Shown here: positions 25,893-34,797 of the stretch, piece after piece
Numbering within the stretch: position 1 is the stretch's first letter
How the letters are laid out: every line of letters starts with the position of its first letter
DNA from: Lacinutrix algicola
GTDB lineage: Bacteria > Bacteroidota > Bacteroidia > Flavobacteriales > Flavobacteriaceae
Assembly (NCBI RefSeq): GCF_001418085.1
Contig: NZ_LIQH01000033.1
Coordinates: 1-53,927 of the forward strand
DNA: 53,927 nucleotides
Reading direction: 5' to 3'
Position numbers and translations under genes: made by a program
The notes under the pieces: model-generated
Told to the model about the DNA's origin: nothing
The model's input: the letters and a program-made list of their open reading frames with translations, nothing else
Databases searched by the model: none

Positions 25893-26483
25893 ATGCTTCA
25901 AGAATTATGGTTTAATATACAGTACGGAATTAATCACGTACTAGACATTAATGCTTACGATCACGTATTATTTTTAATCGTTTTAACCGTGCCTTATTTA
26001 TTTAAAGATTGGAAACGCATTTTTATGTTAGTCACAATATTTACTGTTGGCCACACCTTATCTCTTATCTTGTCTACTTACGGAGCAGTTAAAATTTCGG
26101 GCAACCTTGTAGAATTCTTAATTCCTATTACTATATTAATTGTTGCTCTTTTTAACGTCTTCACTTCTGGTAAAGGAGCCCAGAAAGAAAAAATTGGTAT
26201 ACTTTTTATTTCAACGCTGTTTTTTGGACTTGTACATGGATTAGGATTTGCAAGAGAGTTTCAGTTATTAGTTGGTGGAGAAGATAACAAACTCTTAACA
26301 CTTCTTGAATTTGCTTTAGGTATAGAAATAGCTCAGGTAATAATTGTATTTATTATTCTATTTTTAGGATATATAATGCAAACAGTCTTCAGGTTTAATA
26401 AACGCGACTGGATAATGGTTGTCTCGGCAATTGTTGTTGGTTTAGTAATCCCGATGTTACTAAATAGCCCTTATATAAGATAG
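25893..26483 (+). CDS. HupE/UreJ-family membrane protein
   Basis: This 196-residue protein has about six hydrophobic segments. INHVLDINAYDHVLFLIVL at residues 13-31, TVGHTLSLILSTYG near 50 and GLVHGLGFA near 110 are the conserved His-containing blocks of the HupE/UreJ family. Members are proposed metal (nickel or cobalt) permeases accessory to hydrogenase or urease, but many Bacteroidota have this stand-alone form without those enzymes, and neither enzyme is seen in the window. Metal transport is therefore only a possibility. Confidence 0.8.
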   Translation: MLQELWFNIQYGINHVLDINAYDHVLFLIVLTVPYLFKDWKRIFMLVTIFTVGHTLSLILSTYGAVKISGNLVEFLIPITILIVALFNVFTSGKGAQKEKIGILFISTLFFGLVHGLGFAREFQLLVGGEDNKLLTLLEFALGIEIAQVIIVFIILFLGYIMQTVFRFNKRDWIMVVSAIVVGLVIPMLLNSPYIR

Positions 26484-26655
26484 AATACAATAAAGTTTTC
26501 ATAAATCTTCATTAATTGAATTGTAATTAAAACACTAACACGCTATCTTCGTTGTTATTAGTGAAACATGCACTATGGATTCTCAATATTTAAGATTTAC
26601 TCAAATAGTTTTTGAGTGCTTAAATACAAAAAGATAAGAAAGACCTAAAGTCAAT

Positions 26656-27087
26656 ATGTCAAAAATCAAACAGTATAAATACGATAAAGCCTATTTAAGA
26701 ATTGCTAAAGAGTGGGGAAAACTATCTCATTGCGAACGCAAGCAAGTTGGAGCTGTAATTGTAAAAGAACGCATGATTATTAGCGATGGTTTTAACGGAA
26801 CTCCAACAGGATTTGAAAACTATTGTGAAGATGACGAAGGCTACACAAAATGGTATGTTTTACACGCAGAAGCTAATGCCATTTTAAAAGTAGCATCTTC
26901 TACACAATCTTGTAAAGGAGCTACACTATATATAACACTATCACCTTGTAAAGAATGTAGCAAATTAATACACCAAGCTGGCATAGTTCGTGTAGTTTAT
27001 AAAGATGGATACAAAGACGATTCTGGTCTTCGTTTCTTAGAAAAAGCAGGTATTGAAATTGTTCAAATTAAAGATCTTACTGCTTAA
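26656..27087 (+). CDS. dCMP deaminase family protein
   Basis: This 143-residue zinc-dependent deaminase of the CMP/dCMP type has the zinc site HAEANAI (residues 74-80) and PCKECSK (about 98-104), and the N-terminal AKEWGKLSHCERKQVGAVIV block common to ComEB-like enzymes. dCMP deaminase supplies dUMP for thymidylate synthesis. It is co-oriented with the CtpA-like protease gene 14 bases downstream. The 171-bp upstream gap contains an ACTCAAA...TTTGAGT inverted repeat near 26598-26615 but no convincing gene. Confidence 0.88.
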   Translation: MSKIKQYKYDKAYLRIAKEWGKLSHCERKQVGAVIVKERMIISDGFNGTPTGFENYCEDDEGYTKWYVLHAEANAILKVASSTQSCKGATLYITLSPCKECSKLIHQAGIVRVVYKDGYKDDSGLRFLEKAGIEIVQIKDLTA

Positions 27088-27101
27088 AAAGTTTAATACA
27101 A

Positions 27102-28694
27102 ATGAAATTGAAAACAAAATACCTCCCTCTACTTTTAGGCGCGGCTATTGCGGTTGGTGTTTTTATAGGCGGCTCTCTAGATTTTAATGATAAATCTGAC
27201 AGTCTTTTTACATCAAACAGCAAAAAAGACAAACTTAACAGACTTATAGATTACATTGACCACGATTATGTTGAAGATGTAAATACCGATAGCATTGTAG
27301 ATGTTACTGTTAATGGTATTTTAGAAAATCTAGATCCACATTCTGTATACATCCCAAAAGAAGACATGCAAAGTGTTACCGAAAATATGAAAGGTGATTT
27401 TGTAGGTATTGGAATTAGTTTTTACACACACCACGACACTATTACAGTAATTAAAACTATAGAAAGCGGACCGAGTGAACGTGCAGGATTAAAAGGTGGA
27501 GACAGAATAATTACAGCAGATGGCGATTCTATATTTGGACGAGACATAACAAATGGAGACTTAGCTAAAAAGCTTAAAGGCAAAAAAAATACAGATGTCA
27601 CTTTAAAAGTTATTAGAAAAGGAGAAGAAAATCCATTAGAATTTAAAATAACCAGAGACAATATTCCAATTGTAAGTGTTGATGCTGCCTACATGTTATC
27701 CGAAAATTTAGGTTACATAAAAATCAATCGTTTTGCAGAATCTACCTATAAAGAATTTAAAAAAGCATTAACAAGACTTAAAAAGGAAGGCGCAACAGAA
27801 ATGGTTTTAGACCTTAGAGGAAATCCTGGTGGCTTTTTAGGTATTGCAGAAAGTATTGTTGATGAATTTCTTGAAGACGACAAACTCATTCTTTTCACAA
27901 AAAACAAAAGAGGCAAAATTGAAAAAAACTTCGCAACTGGAAAAGGCTCTTTTGAAGATGGTCATGTTTATGTTTTAATAGACGAAAACTCGGCATCAGC
28001 AAGTGAAATTGTAGCAGGAGCATTACAAGACAATGACAAAGGAACCATTGTTGGCCGTCGTTCTTACGGAAAGGGACTTGTACAACGCGAAATGCAACTG
28101 GGAGACGGAAGCGCAGTAAGACTTACGGTTTCTCGTTATTACACTCCTACAGGCCGCTCTATTCAACGCGCTTACGAAAAAGGAAATAGAGATTATTTTG
28201 ACGATTATTATTCTAGAATAAATAGTGGCGAATTGCTAGACCCTGAAAAGATTGAAATTGCAGATTCTTTAAAATTCACGACGCCTAAAGGAAAAGTAGT
28301 TTACGGCGGCGGCGGTATAATACCAGATGTTTTTGTACCATTAGACGAAGGCATGCAAAATGAGACTATAACATTTTTAGACCGCAGAGGATTTATAAGA
28401 AGTTTTGTTTTCGAGCAATTAGAAAAAGACCGAACTATTTATAAAGACATCTCTAAAGAAGACTTTTTAATTAATTTTGAAGTTACAGATCAAGTGGTTG
28501 AAGATTTTCAAGATTATTTAAATGAAAAACGAAATACTAATATTGTTTTTATTGTTTACAAGACCGAAATGAAACAGTATATTAAAGCGGCTTTTGCAGA
28601 TCAGCTTTTTGGAAATGGCACATACGAAGAAGTCATTAACCAAAAAGATATTATGATAAACGAAGTTATAAACTTGAGTTTAAATAAAGATTAG
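27102..28694 (+). CDS. S41 C-terminal processing peptidase (CtpA/Prc-like)
   Basis: This 530-residue periplasmic serine protease has an N-terminal membrane anchor or signal (LPLLLGAAIAVGVFIGGSL). A PDZ domain covers about residues 85-165 (GIGISFYTHHDTITVIKTIE, GPSERAGLKGGDRII). The S41 catalytic core carries the nucleophile Ser in ENSASASEIVAGALQD near residue 298 and the Lys in GRRSYGKGLVQRE near residue 325. These enzymes trim C-terminal ends of periplasmic proteins. It is co-transcribed with the dCMP deaminase, probably without a functional link. Confidence 0.93.
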   Translation: MKLKTKYLPLLLGAAIAVGVFIGGSLDFNDKSDSLFTSNSKKDKLNRLIDYIDHDYVEDVNTDSIVDVTVNGILENLDPHSVYIPKEDMQSVTENMKGDFVGIGISFYTHHDTITVIKTIESGPSERAGLKGGDRIITADGDSIFGRDITNGDLAKKLKGKKNTDVTLKVIRKGEENPLEFKITRDNIPIVSVDAAYMLSENLGYIKINRFAESTYKEFKKALTRLKKEGATEMVLDLRGNPGGFLGIAESIVDEFLEDDKLILFTKNKRGKIEKNFATGKGSFEDGHVYVLIDENSASASEIVAGALQDNDKGTIVGRRSYGKGLVQREMQLGDGSAVRLTVSRYYTPTGRSIQRAYEKGNRDYFDDYYSRINSGELLDPEKIEIADSLKFTTPKGKVVYGGGGIIPDVFVPLDEGMQNETITFLDRRGFIRSFVFEQLEKDRTIYKDISKEDFLINFEVTDQVVEDFQDYLNEKRNTNIVFIVYKTEMKQYIKAAFADQLFGNGTYEEVINQKDIMINEVINLSLNKD

Positions 28695-28724
28695 TATTCT
28701 TGCATTATAAGTATGCAAGAATAC

Positions 28725-29327
28725 TTAGTGCTTATCGTGAACTTTAGTCTGCTTACCGTTATTCCAAAGTGTTAGAATATCTGTAGCAACATGTGCACCA
28801 CTACCAGAAGCTATTGCAAATTGACTGCGCCAACCTGCCAATGTACCAGCCACATATAAATTATCATCAACTAAATGATTTATATTTTCTAGCCAAATTC
28901 TATCCTTTTCTATTGCTGCTCTTGGATGTGGTTTTATATAATCTTCTAAACCATCAATATTAAGTAAATTAGTATAGCCTACTGCAACAACAACACGCTT
29001 AGTATTGTATACTTTTTTATTAGTAGTAACTAAAAAGCCTTCTGCTATTTTAGAAATTCCATTTACTTTTTCATTTTCAATTTGAAGCACTTCAGGATAC
29101 AGCTCTGTTAATTGCTGAACACCATCTGATAAAATATCCTTGCCTAATGTACCAGGTTTTAATCCTAACACATTATTAAACAAAGCATTTTGTAAATGAG
29201 AGCTTTTTTGATGTGTAATAATAGCTACTTTTCTACCTTCAGCAAATGGTTTTTTCAAACCAGAACCCAAAACAAGAGCACAAGACAAACCTGCTGCACC
29301 ACCACCAATAATAAGAGTATCTAGCAT
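28725..29327 (-). CDS. Short FAD-dependent (thioredoxin reductase-like) oxidoreductase
   Basis: This 200-residue protein has the FAD-binding Rossmann motif IIGGGAAGLSCALVLGSG at residues 6-23 and the C-terminal FAD motif NLYVAGTLAGWRSQFAIASG near residue 157. It resembles thioredoxin reductase but lacks the central NADPH-binding domain and the redox CxxC, so it is about 100 residues shorter than TrxB. It may use a separate reductant or partner. Its start overlaps the stop of the upstream small membrane protein by 1 base (TAATG), so the two are translationally coupled. Confidence 0.75.
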   Translation of the reverse strand: MLDTLIIGGGAAGLSCALVLGSGLKKPFAEGRKVAIITHQKSSHLQNALFNNVLGLKPGTLGKDILSDGVQQLTELYPEVLQIENEKVNGISKIAEGFLVTTNKKVYNTKRVVVAVGYTNLLNIDGLEDYIKPHPRAAIEKDRIWLENINHLVDDNLYVAGTLAGWRSQFAIASGSGAHVATDILTLWNNGKQTKVHDKH

Positions 29328-29524
29328 TAGCCCTTGCTTTTTGCTTCAATTTTTTTAGAAACTCTTAAAACCTGAAGCAACAATATTGCACAAAGTGAAG
29401 CTACAATAGTAATGACAGCAATCATGCTTTCATCTTTAAAAAACCCTTGAAAATCTAGCTTTGTAGCATTGTAAATTATTAATCCTACTGCAATAATATT
29501 AAGTATAAGTGTAAATATTTTCAT
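29327..29524 (-). CDS. Small two-helix membrane protein
   Basis: This 65-residue protein has two hydrophobic segments (IFTLILNIIAVGLIIYNA at residues 3-20 and ESMIAVITIVASLCAILLLQV at about 32-52) and a basic tail (RVSKKIEAKSKG). It lies between marC and the FAD protein, with a 1-base overlap on one side and a 9-base gap on the other, so it belongs to the same operon. No family was recognised. Confidence 0.65.
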   Translation of the reverse strand: MKIFTLILNIIAVGLIIYNATKLDFQGFFKDESMIAVITIVASLCAILLLQVLRVSKKIEAKSKG

Positions 29525-29533
29525 AATACAAAT

Positions 29534-30115
29534 CTAAGCAAAAAGAATCTTAACGTTATGAGCAAATAGCTTAATTGAAATAGCTAATAATATAACTCCA
29601 AATACTTTTCTAATAATACTTATTCCGTTTTGTCCTATAAAACGCTCTATTCTACTAGATGTTTTTAAAACAATATAAATTAAAAGAACATTCAATAATA
29701 CTGCAATAATAATATTACTTATTTCGTATTCTGCTCTAAGCGATAATAACGTTGTTAAACTTCCTGGACCTGCAATTAAGGGAAAAGCCAATGGAAATAC
29801 AGAAGCCGTCATTGGGTTAGTATCTTCTTCCTTATATAAGGTAATACCTAAAATCATTTCTAATGCAATAAAAAATAATATAAGAGATCCTGCAACAGCA
29901 AAAGAGCTTACGTCTATACCAATTAAGTTTAATATGCTTTTTCCTAGAAATAAAAATGCAATTAATATTACTCCAGCAATAATTGAAGCCTTTTCACTTT
30001 GTATATGGCCTGCTTTTTTACGTAAGTCTATAATAATAGGAATGTTACCAATAACATCTATCACGGCAAACAGCACCATAAATACTGTAAATATTTCTTT
30101 AAAATCCAAACTCAT
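29534..30115 (-). CDS. MarC-family integral membrane protein
   Basis: This 193-residue protein has about six membrane helices. VMVLFAVIDVIGNIPIIIDL near residue 12 and ASVFPLAFPLIAGPGSLTTL near residue 104 are the MarC/UPF0056 signature blocks. Members were once linked to multiple antibiotic resistance but the function is unproven; some are proposed amino-acid exporters. It is the first gene of a three-gene operon, with a consensus -7 element 25 bases upstream. Confidence 0.88.
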   Translation of the reverse strand: MSLDFKEIFTVFMVLFAVIDVIGNIPIIIDLRKKAGHIQSEKASIIAGVILIAFLFLGKSILNLIGIDVSSFAVAGSLILFFIALEMILGITLYKEEDTNPMTASVFPLAFPLIAGPGSLTTLLSLRAEYEISNIIIAVLLNVLLIYIVLKTSSRIERFIGQNGISIIRKVFGVILLAISIKLFAHNVKILFA

Positions 30116-30139
30116 AACTAAATTTCTTAAATTTTCGGC

Positions 30140-30147
30140 AAAAGTAC
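30140..30147 (-). promoter_or_regulatory. -7 element of the marC operon
   Basis: The minus strand reads TACTTTTG, an exact TAnnTTTG match. Transcription would start near 30133, about 18 bases before the ATG. Confidence 0.45.
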
Positions 30148-30229
30148 TCCTTAATAAAAGATTTCCAAGATTAAATTAATATTAAATTATAGTTGAAATT
30201 TAATATCTTAAAATTGAAGAATTTCGTCT

Positions 30230-30237
30230 TATCTTTG
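30230..30237 (+). promoter_or_regulatory. -7 element of the DUF3109 gene
   Basis: TATCTTTG is an exact match to the Bacteroidota -7 consensus. It lies 25 bases upstream of the ATG at 30263. Confidence 0.5.
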
Positions 30238-30262
30238 TATTCCATTCGAGTTTAAATTAAGT

Positions 30263-30829
30263 ATGTTTCAAATAGGAAAAACAATAGTATCAGAGTCTAT
30301 TATAGAAAACGATTTTGTTTGTAATTTATCAGCATGTAAAGGTGCTTGTTGTATTGATGGCGACGCTGGTGCGCCTTTAACAGAAGAGGAAGCGGGAATT
30401 CTTGAGGATATCTATCCAAAAGTAAAACCATTTTTAAGACAAGAAGGAATTGATGCCATCGAAGCACAAGGCACTTCTATAGTAGCCGATTTTGGCGAAC
30501 TAGAAACTCCCTTAATTAACGGAGCAGATTGTGCTTACGTTATCTTCGATGATAAAAAAACAGCATTATGCGCTATCGAAGAAGCCTATAATCAAGGAGA
30601 AATAACATGGAAAAAACCCATTTCCTGCCATTTATACCCTATTAGAATAAAAGAATACACAGAGTTTTCTGCTGTTAATTATGATAAATGGGAAATCTGT
30701 GACGATGCTTGTAGTCTAGGTAAAGAACTTCAAGTACCTGTTTACAAATTTGTAAAAGAAGCATTGGTTAGAAAATTTGGTGCAGACTGGTACACCGAAT
30801 TAGAGAAAGTTGCAGAAACAATGAAATAG
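30263..30829 (+). CDS. DUF3109 family cysteine-rich protein
   Basis: This 188-residue cytosolic protein has cysteines in the N-terminal block FVCNLSACKGACCIDGDAGA (residues 19-38), in DCAYVIFDDKKTALCAIE, in CHLYPIRI and in CDDACSLG. This is the pattern of the DUF3109/YkgJ-like putative metal-cluster proteins. The cysteine spacing suggests zinc or iron-sulfur binding. It has its own promoter and no operon partner. No reaction is known. Confidence 0.8.
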   Translation: MFQIGKTIVSESIIENDFVCNLSACKGACCIDGDAGAPLTEEEAGILEDIYPKVKPFLRQEGIDAIEAQGTSIVADFGELETPLINGADCAYVIFDDKKTALCAIEEAYNQGEITWKKPISCHLYPIRIKEYTEFSAVNYDKWEICDDACSLGKELQVPVYKFVKEALVRKFGADWYTELEKVAETMK

Positions 30830-31180
30830 TTAATATATTCTTTTTTCACTCTAAGCCTTTTCTTTTATAATTTACTCACTTAGTATTTTTATTCAAAATT
30901 AAACTGATTACAGAATAACATTTAATGTTCTTTTACAGCATTTAACTATTCGTTTTAAAACAAATACTTTGCTGTAATAGTAATTAAATTAATGCTAAAA
31001 TCTGCTTAGTGAATTTTAAAATATAATCAACAAAAAAACATACTTTTTTTTGAAAAAATTTAACTGATTGCTCCAACATTTTTTTGCTTAAAAAGCTTAT
31101 TTTTATTGGCTTTTATTTTTTCAAATTCCCTTATTTTATTGCTTGTAGCACGATTTTCGTGTTTTTAAATTTCTATTAAT

Positions 31181-31213
31181 CAGTGAATTATGTAAGTGTT
31201 CCGTAATTCACTG
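31181..31213. repeat. Inverted repeat upstream of nrdB
   Basis: CAGTGAATTA (31181-31190) and TAATTCACTG (31204-31213) match perfectly across a 13-base spacer, with further T-G and G-C pairing inside. There is no T-run after it, so it is more likely an operator or RNA hairpin than a terminator. Confidence 0.55.
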
Positions 31214-31236
31214 AAAGACAAGGCAGACACTACGTT

Positions 31237-31260
31237 GTTAAAAACTTGTTGACAACGTTT
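31237..31260 (+). repeat. 24-bp direct repeat flanking nrdBA, upstream copy
   Basis: GTTAAAAACTTGTTGACA plus ACGTTT is identical to 34699-34722, in the same orientation on the other side of nrdBA. It contains TGTTGACAA, whose complement is two bases from the DnaA-box consensus. Confidence 0.7.
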
Positions 31261-31500
31261 AGAAGAAATTCTTTCATTTTTAAGTACAATTGTCAATCTT
31301 TGTATAACGCAAAATAAAGTAGATTTTCTATTGTTTTATGTTTGTTAAAAAAGGAGAAATAGAAAATCAATTTTTTTCAAAAAACACGCTCTTTTTATTA
31401 CCTAAGATAAAAAGAAAAATATAACACAATTTTACAGTTTTACTAAATATTTTTTGAATGAAGTACATTCAATAAACAACCCGCTATTTGATTGAAAATT

Positions 31501-32775
31501 ATGGAAATTACACAAATTATAAAAAGAGATTACGAAACAACTCCTTTTGTTTTAAATAAAATCTCTAACGCTATAGAAAAAGCAATGCTTTCTGTAGGCA
31601 ATGGAACGAAAGAAGATGCTCATGAGATTTCTTCTAACGTTTTAAAAACATTAATAGGTAGAAAAGAAGAAGATAGCAAATACCTTCCAACTGTAGAACA
31701 GGTTCAAGATCTTGTTGAAGATAAGCTAATGGAGAGCGCGTTTCACGATGTAGCTAAAGCTTATATTTTATACAGAGATGAGCAAACAAGAAACAGAAAA
31801 ACAAATATTTTTGAAAAGCGCATAAACCTAAAGCCTTACGAATATCCAGCACTTAACGAATATGTAGATGCTATTAGACATTCGTACTGGATTCATTCTG
31901 AATTTAACTTCACCAGTGATATTCAAGATTTTAAAACAAAACTTACAATAGTAGAGCAAAATGCTATTAAAAATACAATGCTTGCCATTTCTCAAATAGA
32001 AGTTGCTGTAAAAAGTTTTTGGGGGGACTTGTATAACAAAATGCCGAAACCAGAAATAGGATCTGTAGGTGCAACTTTTGCTGAAAGTGAAGTAAGACAT
32101 CATGATGCTTATTCGCATTTATTAGAAATTTTAGGTTTAAACAACGAGTTTAAAAACCTAAAAAAGAAACCGGTAATAATGCGTCGTGTTCAGTATTTAG
32201 AAACAGCATTAAAAAACGCGAAAAGCGAAGACAATAAAGAATTTTCAGAATCTATCTTATTATTCTCTCTGTTTATAGAGCATGTGTCTTTATTTTCTCA
32301 GTTTTTAATAATTATGGCTTTCAACAAACATAAAAACATGCTTAAAGGTGTGTCTAATGTTGTTGAGGCAACGTCTAAAGAAGAACAGATTCATGGTGAT
32401 TTTGGAATCGATATTCTTAAAATAATAAAAACAGAAAATCCAACATGGTTTGATGCAGAACATGCAGCTCAAGTACAAGAACTATGTAAAGAAGCGTTCG
32501 AGTCTGAAAGTAATATTGTAGACTGGATTTTCGAAGCTGGAGAATTAGATTTCTTACCAAAAGATGTTATCAACGAGTTTCTTAAAAATCGTTTTAATAA
32601 CTCTTTAGAAAGTATTGGAATTGGAAAAGTGTTTGAAGTAGACGAAACACTTATCGCAAAAACCGAATGGTTTGATGATGAAATTATTGGGACTAAACAT
32701 GGAGATTTCTTTGTTAAGCGATCAATAAACTATAGTAAAAGAACAAAAAGTATAACTAGCGACGACCTATTTTAA
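31501..32775 (+). CDS. nrdB: Ribonucleotide reductase class I beta subunit with N-terminal ATP-cone
   Basis: This 424-residue radical-generating subunit is unusual in carrying an ATP-cone at residues 4-93 (ITQIIKRDYETTPFVLNKI...). The four-helix R2 core follows, with apparent metal ligands E167, E197, H200, E260, E295 and H298. A tyrosine sits at the radical position (Y204 in VRHHDAYSH). The C-terminus ends in TSDDLF, which docks on NrdA. In related flavobacterial enzymes the ATP-cone on NrdB controls activity by oligomerisation, and a dimanganese class Id cofactor is known; the metal cannot be read here. An upstream TTG (31492) is in frame, but the ATG is preferred. nrdA starts 1 base after its stop. 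Confidence 0.93.
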   Translation: MEITQIIKRDYETTPFVLNKISNAIEKAMLSVGNGTKEDAHEISSNVLKTLIGRKEEDSKYLPTVEQVQDLVEDKLMESAFHDVAKAYILYRDEQTRNRKTNIFEKRINLKPYEYPALNEYVDAIRHSYWIHSEFNFTSDIQDFKTKLTIVEQNAIKNTMLAISQIEVAVKSFWGDLYNKMPKPEIGSVGATFAESEVRHHDAYSHLLEILGLNNEFKNLKKKPVIMRRVQYLETALKNAKSEDNKEFSESILLFSLFIEHVSLFSQFLIIMAFNKHKNMLKGVSNVVEATSKEEQIHGDFGIDILKIIKTENPTWFDAEHAAQVQELCKEAFESESNIVDWIFEAGELDFLPKDVINEFLKNRFNNSLESIGIGKVFEVDETLIAKTEWFDDEIIGTKHGDFFVKRSINYSKRTKSITSDDLF

Positions 32776-32776
32776 T

Positions 32777-34570
32777 ATGAGCAACGAAACGAAACAAAAT
32801 ACAGAGGCAAATTTAGGCCAAGATGCAAAAGCATCAAATTATGATGAATTAATTAACGCTAGAAAAGAAACTATTAAAGAAGCTACTAAGCAACCAGAGA
32901 TTAAATGGTTGACAGAAAATAGCCGTAAATTTTTAGCTTCAGGATATTTAACAGGTGATACTACACCAGAAGAACGTATTAGAGAAATTGCAGAAAATGC
33001 AGAGTCTATTTTAAAAATAGATGGTTTCGCAGATAAGTTTTATGGTTATATGGCTGAAGGTTATTATTCATTAGCTTCTCCGGTATGGTCTAACTTTGGA
33101 AAAAGAAGAGGTTTACCAATTAGCTGTTTTGGTTCGCATATAGACGATGATATGGGAGATATTCTATATACACAGTCTGAAGTAGGAATGATGTCTAAAT
33201 TAGGAGGTGGTACTTCTGGTTACTTTGGTAAATTAAGACATAGAGGCGCTCCTGTAAAAAATAATGGAGAATCTTCTGGAGCTGTACATATCATGCAACT
33301 GTTTGAAAAAATGGTGGATGTGGTAAGTCAAGGTTCTGTAAGAAGAGGTCGTTTTTCGCCATACTTGCCAATAGAACATGCAGATATTCATGAGTTTTTA
33401 GAAATAGGAACAGAGGGAAACCCAATACAAGAGTTAACGCACGGTGTAACTGTTGGGAATGACTGGATGCAAGAAATGATTGATGGCGATCAAGAAAAAA
33501 GAGCCATTTGGGCAAAAGTATTACAACGTAGAGGAGAGATAGGCTATCCTTATATCTTCTTTAGAGATAATGCTAACAATACAGCACCAGATGTGTATCA
33601 AGATAAGAATCATGAAATTTACGCAAGTAATCTATGTTCGGAAATCATGTTACCAACAAACGAAAGATGGTCGTTTGTATGTGTATTATCTTCAATAAAC
33701 GTATTACATTACGATAAGTGGAAAGATACAGACGCAGTAGAAACTATGGTACAGTTTTTAGATGCTGTTTTAGAAGAGTTTATTACTAAGTTAGAAGATT
33801 ATAGAGATTCTGATAGTAGAGACGATAGGCAAACGTTCATGTTCATGGAAAAAGCTTATAATTTCTCTAAGGAAAATAGAGCTTTAGGTTTAGGTGCTTT
33901 AGGATGGCACTCTTTATTACAATCTAAAATGTTACCTTTTGATAGTCAAGAAGCATTTAATTTAAATAGTGAAATATTTAAAACCATTCAAGAGAAATCT
34001 ATCAAAGCATCTGAAGGATTAGCCGAGTTATTAGGTGAACCTGAAGTATTAAAAGGTTACGGAAGACGTAATACTACATTAAATGCTGTAGCGCCAACAA
34101 CATCTTCTGCTTTTATTTTAGGACAAGTATCTCAAGGTATCGAGCCAATTTGGTCTAACTGTTATGTAAAGGATATTGCTAAAATAAAAACAACTATTAA
34201 AAACCCATTTTTAGTAGAGCTTTTAAAAGAAAAAGGATTAAACACTGTAGATACTTGGAAGAGTATACGTGATTATGATGGTTCTGTACAGCATTTAGAA
34301 GGATTAACAGATCAGGAGAAAGAGGTATTTAAAACCTATTCTGAAATAGATCAAATGACATTAATCTATCAAGCAGCAAATAGACAAAACCATATCGATC
34401 AAGGACAATCTTTAAACATAATGGTGCATCCAGATATGCCAGTTAAAGAGATTAACAATATATATGTTACTGCGTGGAAATTAGGAGTTAAATCTCTGTA
34501 TTACCAACACAGTATGAATGCAGCTCAGAAATTCAAGCAAAAGAAAGAGTGTGCTAGTTGTGAAGGATAA
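32777..34570 (+). CDS. nrdA: Ribonucleotide reductase class I alpha subunit (no ATP-cone)
   Basis: This 597-residue catalytic subunit reduces ribonucleotides to deoxyribonucleotides. The first active-site cysteine is in LPISCFGSH (C117). The N-x-C-x-E motif is NLCSEI (N285, C287, E289). The radical-transfer tyrosine pair is in KSLYYQHS near the C-terminus, and the redox pair is CASC at 592-595. It is shorter than the roughly 760-residue E. coli NrdA because it lacks the N-terminal ATP-cone, which in this operon sits on NrdB instead. It is followed by an intrinsic terminator. Confidence 0.95.
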   Translation: MSNETKQNTEANLGQDAKASNYDELINARKETIKEATKQPEIKWLTENSRKFLASGYLTGDTTPEERIREIAENAESILKIDGFADKFYGYMAEGYYSLASPVWSNFGKRRGLPISCFGSHIDDDMGDILYTQSEVGMMSKLGGGTSGYFGKLRHRGAPVKNNGESSGAVHIMQLFEKMVDVVSQGSVRRGRFSPYLPIEHADIHEFLEIGTEGNPIQELTHGVTVGNDWMQEMIDGDQEKRAIWAKVLQRRGEIGYPYIFFRDNANNTAPDVYQDKNHEIYASNLCSEIMLPTNERWSFVCVLSSINVLHYDKWKDTDAVETMVQFLDAVLEEFITKLEDYRDSDSRDDRQTFMFMEKAYNFSKENRALGLGALGWHSLLQSKMLPFDSQEAFNLNSEIFKTIQEKSIKASEGLAELLGEPEVLKGYGRRNTTLNAVAPTTSSAFILGQVSQGIEPIWSNCYVKDIAKIKTTIKNPFLVELLKEKGLNTVDTWKSIRDYDGSVQHLEGLTDQEKEVFKTYSEIDQMTLIYQAANRQNHIDQGQSLNIMVHPDMPVKEINNIYVTAWKLGVKSLYYQHSMNAAQKFKQKKECASCEG

Positions 34571-34598
34571 TTTAGTACTGTTTAAATAAAAGTTTAAG

Positions 34599-34630
34599 AA
34601 AAACCATCTTGAAATATAGATGGTTTTTTA
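34599..34630 (+). terminator. Terminator of nrdBA
   Basis: AAAAACCATCT (34599-34609) and AGATGGTTTTT (34618-34628) pair perfectly across an 8-base loop and are followed by T. It lies 30 bases after nrdA. Confidence 0.85.
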
Positions 34631-34698
34631 AGGCTCAATTTTGAACTGTTAAAACCAGCATAAAGTATTGTTAAACAAAGGTTTCCATGTTTTTTTTA

Positions 34699-34722
34699 GT
34701 TAAAAACTTGTTGACAACGTTT
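34699..34722 (+). repeat. 24-bp direct repeat flanking nrdBA, downstream copy
   Basis: It is identical over 24 bases to 31237-31260. In this copy the following TTGTCAA completes a 7-bp inverted repeat TTGACAA-CGT-TTGTCAA (34711-34727), which the upstream copy lacks. Confidence 0.7.
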
Positions 34723-34797
34723 GTCAAACAAATTAGCCTTCAAAGAAAAATTAAGAGTATTTTTATATAAATGATTGTAAAACAAATAAGGAGTTAG

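Larger units (their letters stand above)
30830..31500. other. Long AT-rich non-coding region upstream of nrdB
   Basis: No coding region was found in these 670 bases. They hold an inverted repeat CAGTGAATTA/TAATTCACTG (31181-31213), a 24-mer (31237-31260) repeated after nrdA, an ACGTTGT/ACAACGT inverted repeat overlapping it, and a near-consensus -7 element AATCTTTG (31295-31302). The length and density of symmetrical sites suggest a regulated nrd promoter, with an untranslated leader of about 190 bases if the 31295 element is used. Confidence 0.5.

Noticed and set aside
25718-25915. A reading frame covering the leucine tRNA
   Set aside because: It overlaps a well-formed tRNA and the start of the HupE-like gene.
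26574-26636. A 20-residue ORF upstream of the dCMP deaminase
   Set aside because: It is very short, has no signal or family pattern and contains an inverted repeat; it is not distinguishable from chance.
31492-31500. TTG start for nrdB, three codons upstream
   Set aside because: An ATG at 31501 leads straight into the ATP-cone, and there is no extra evidence for the TTG.
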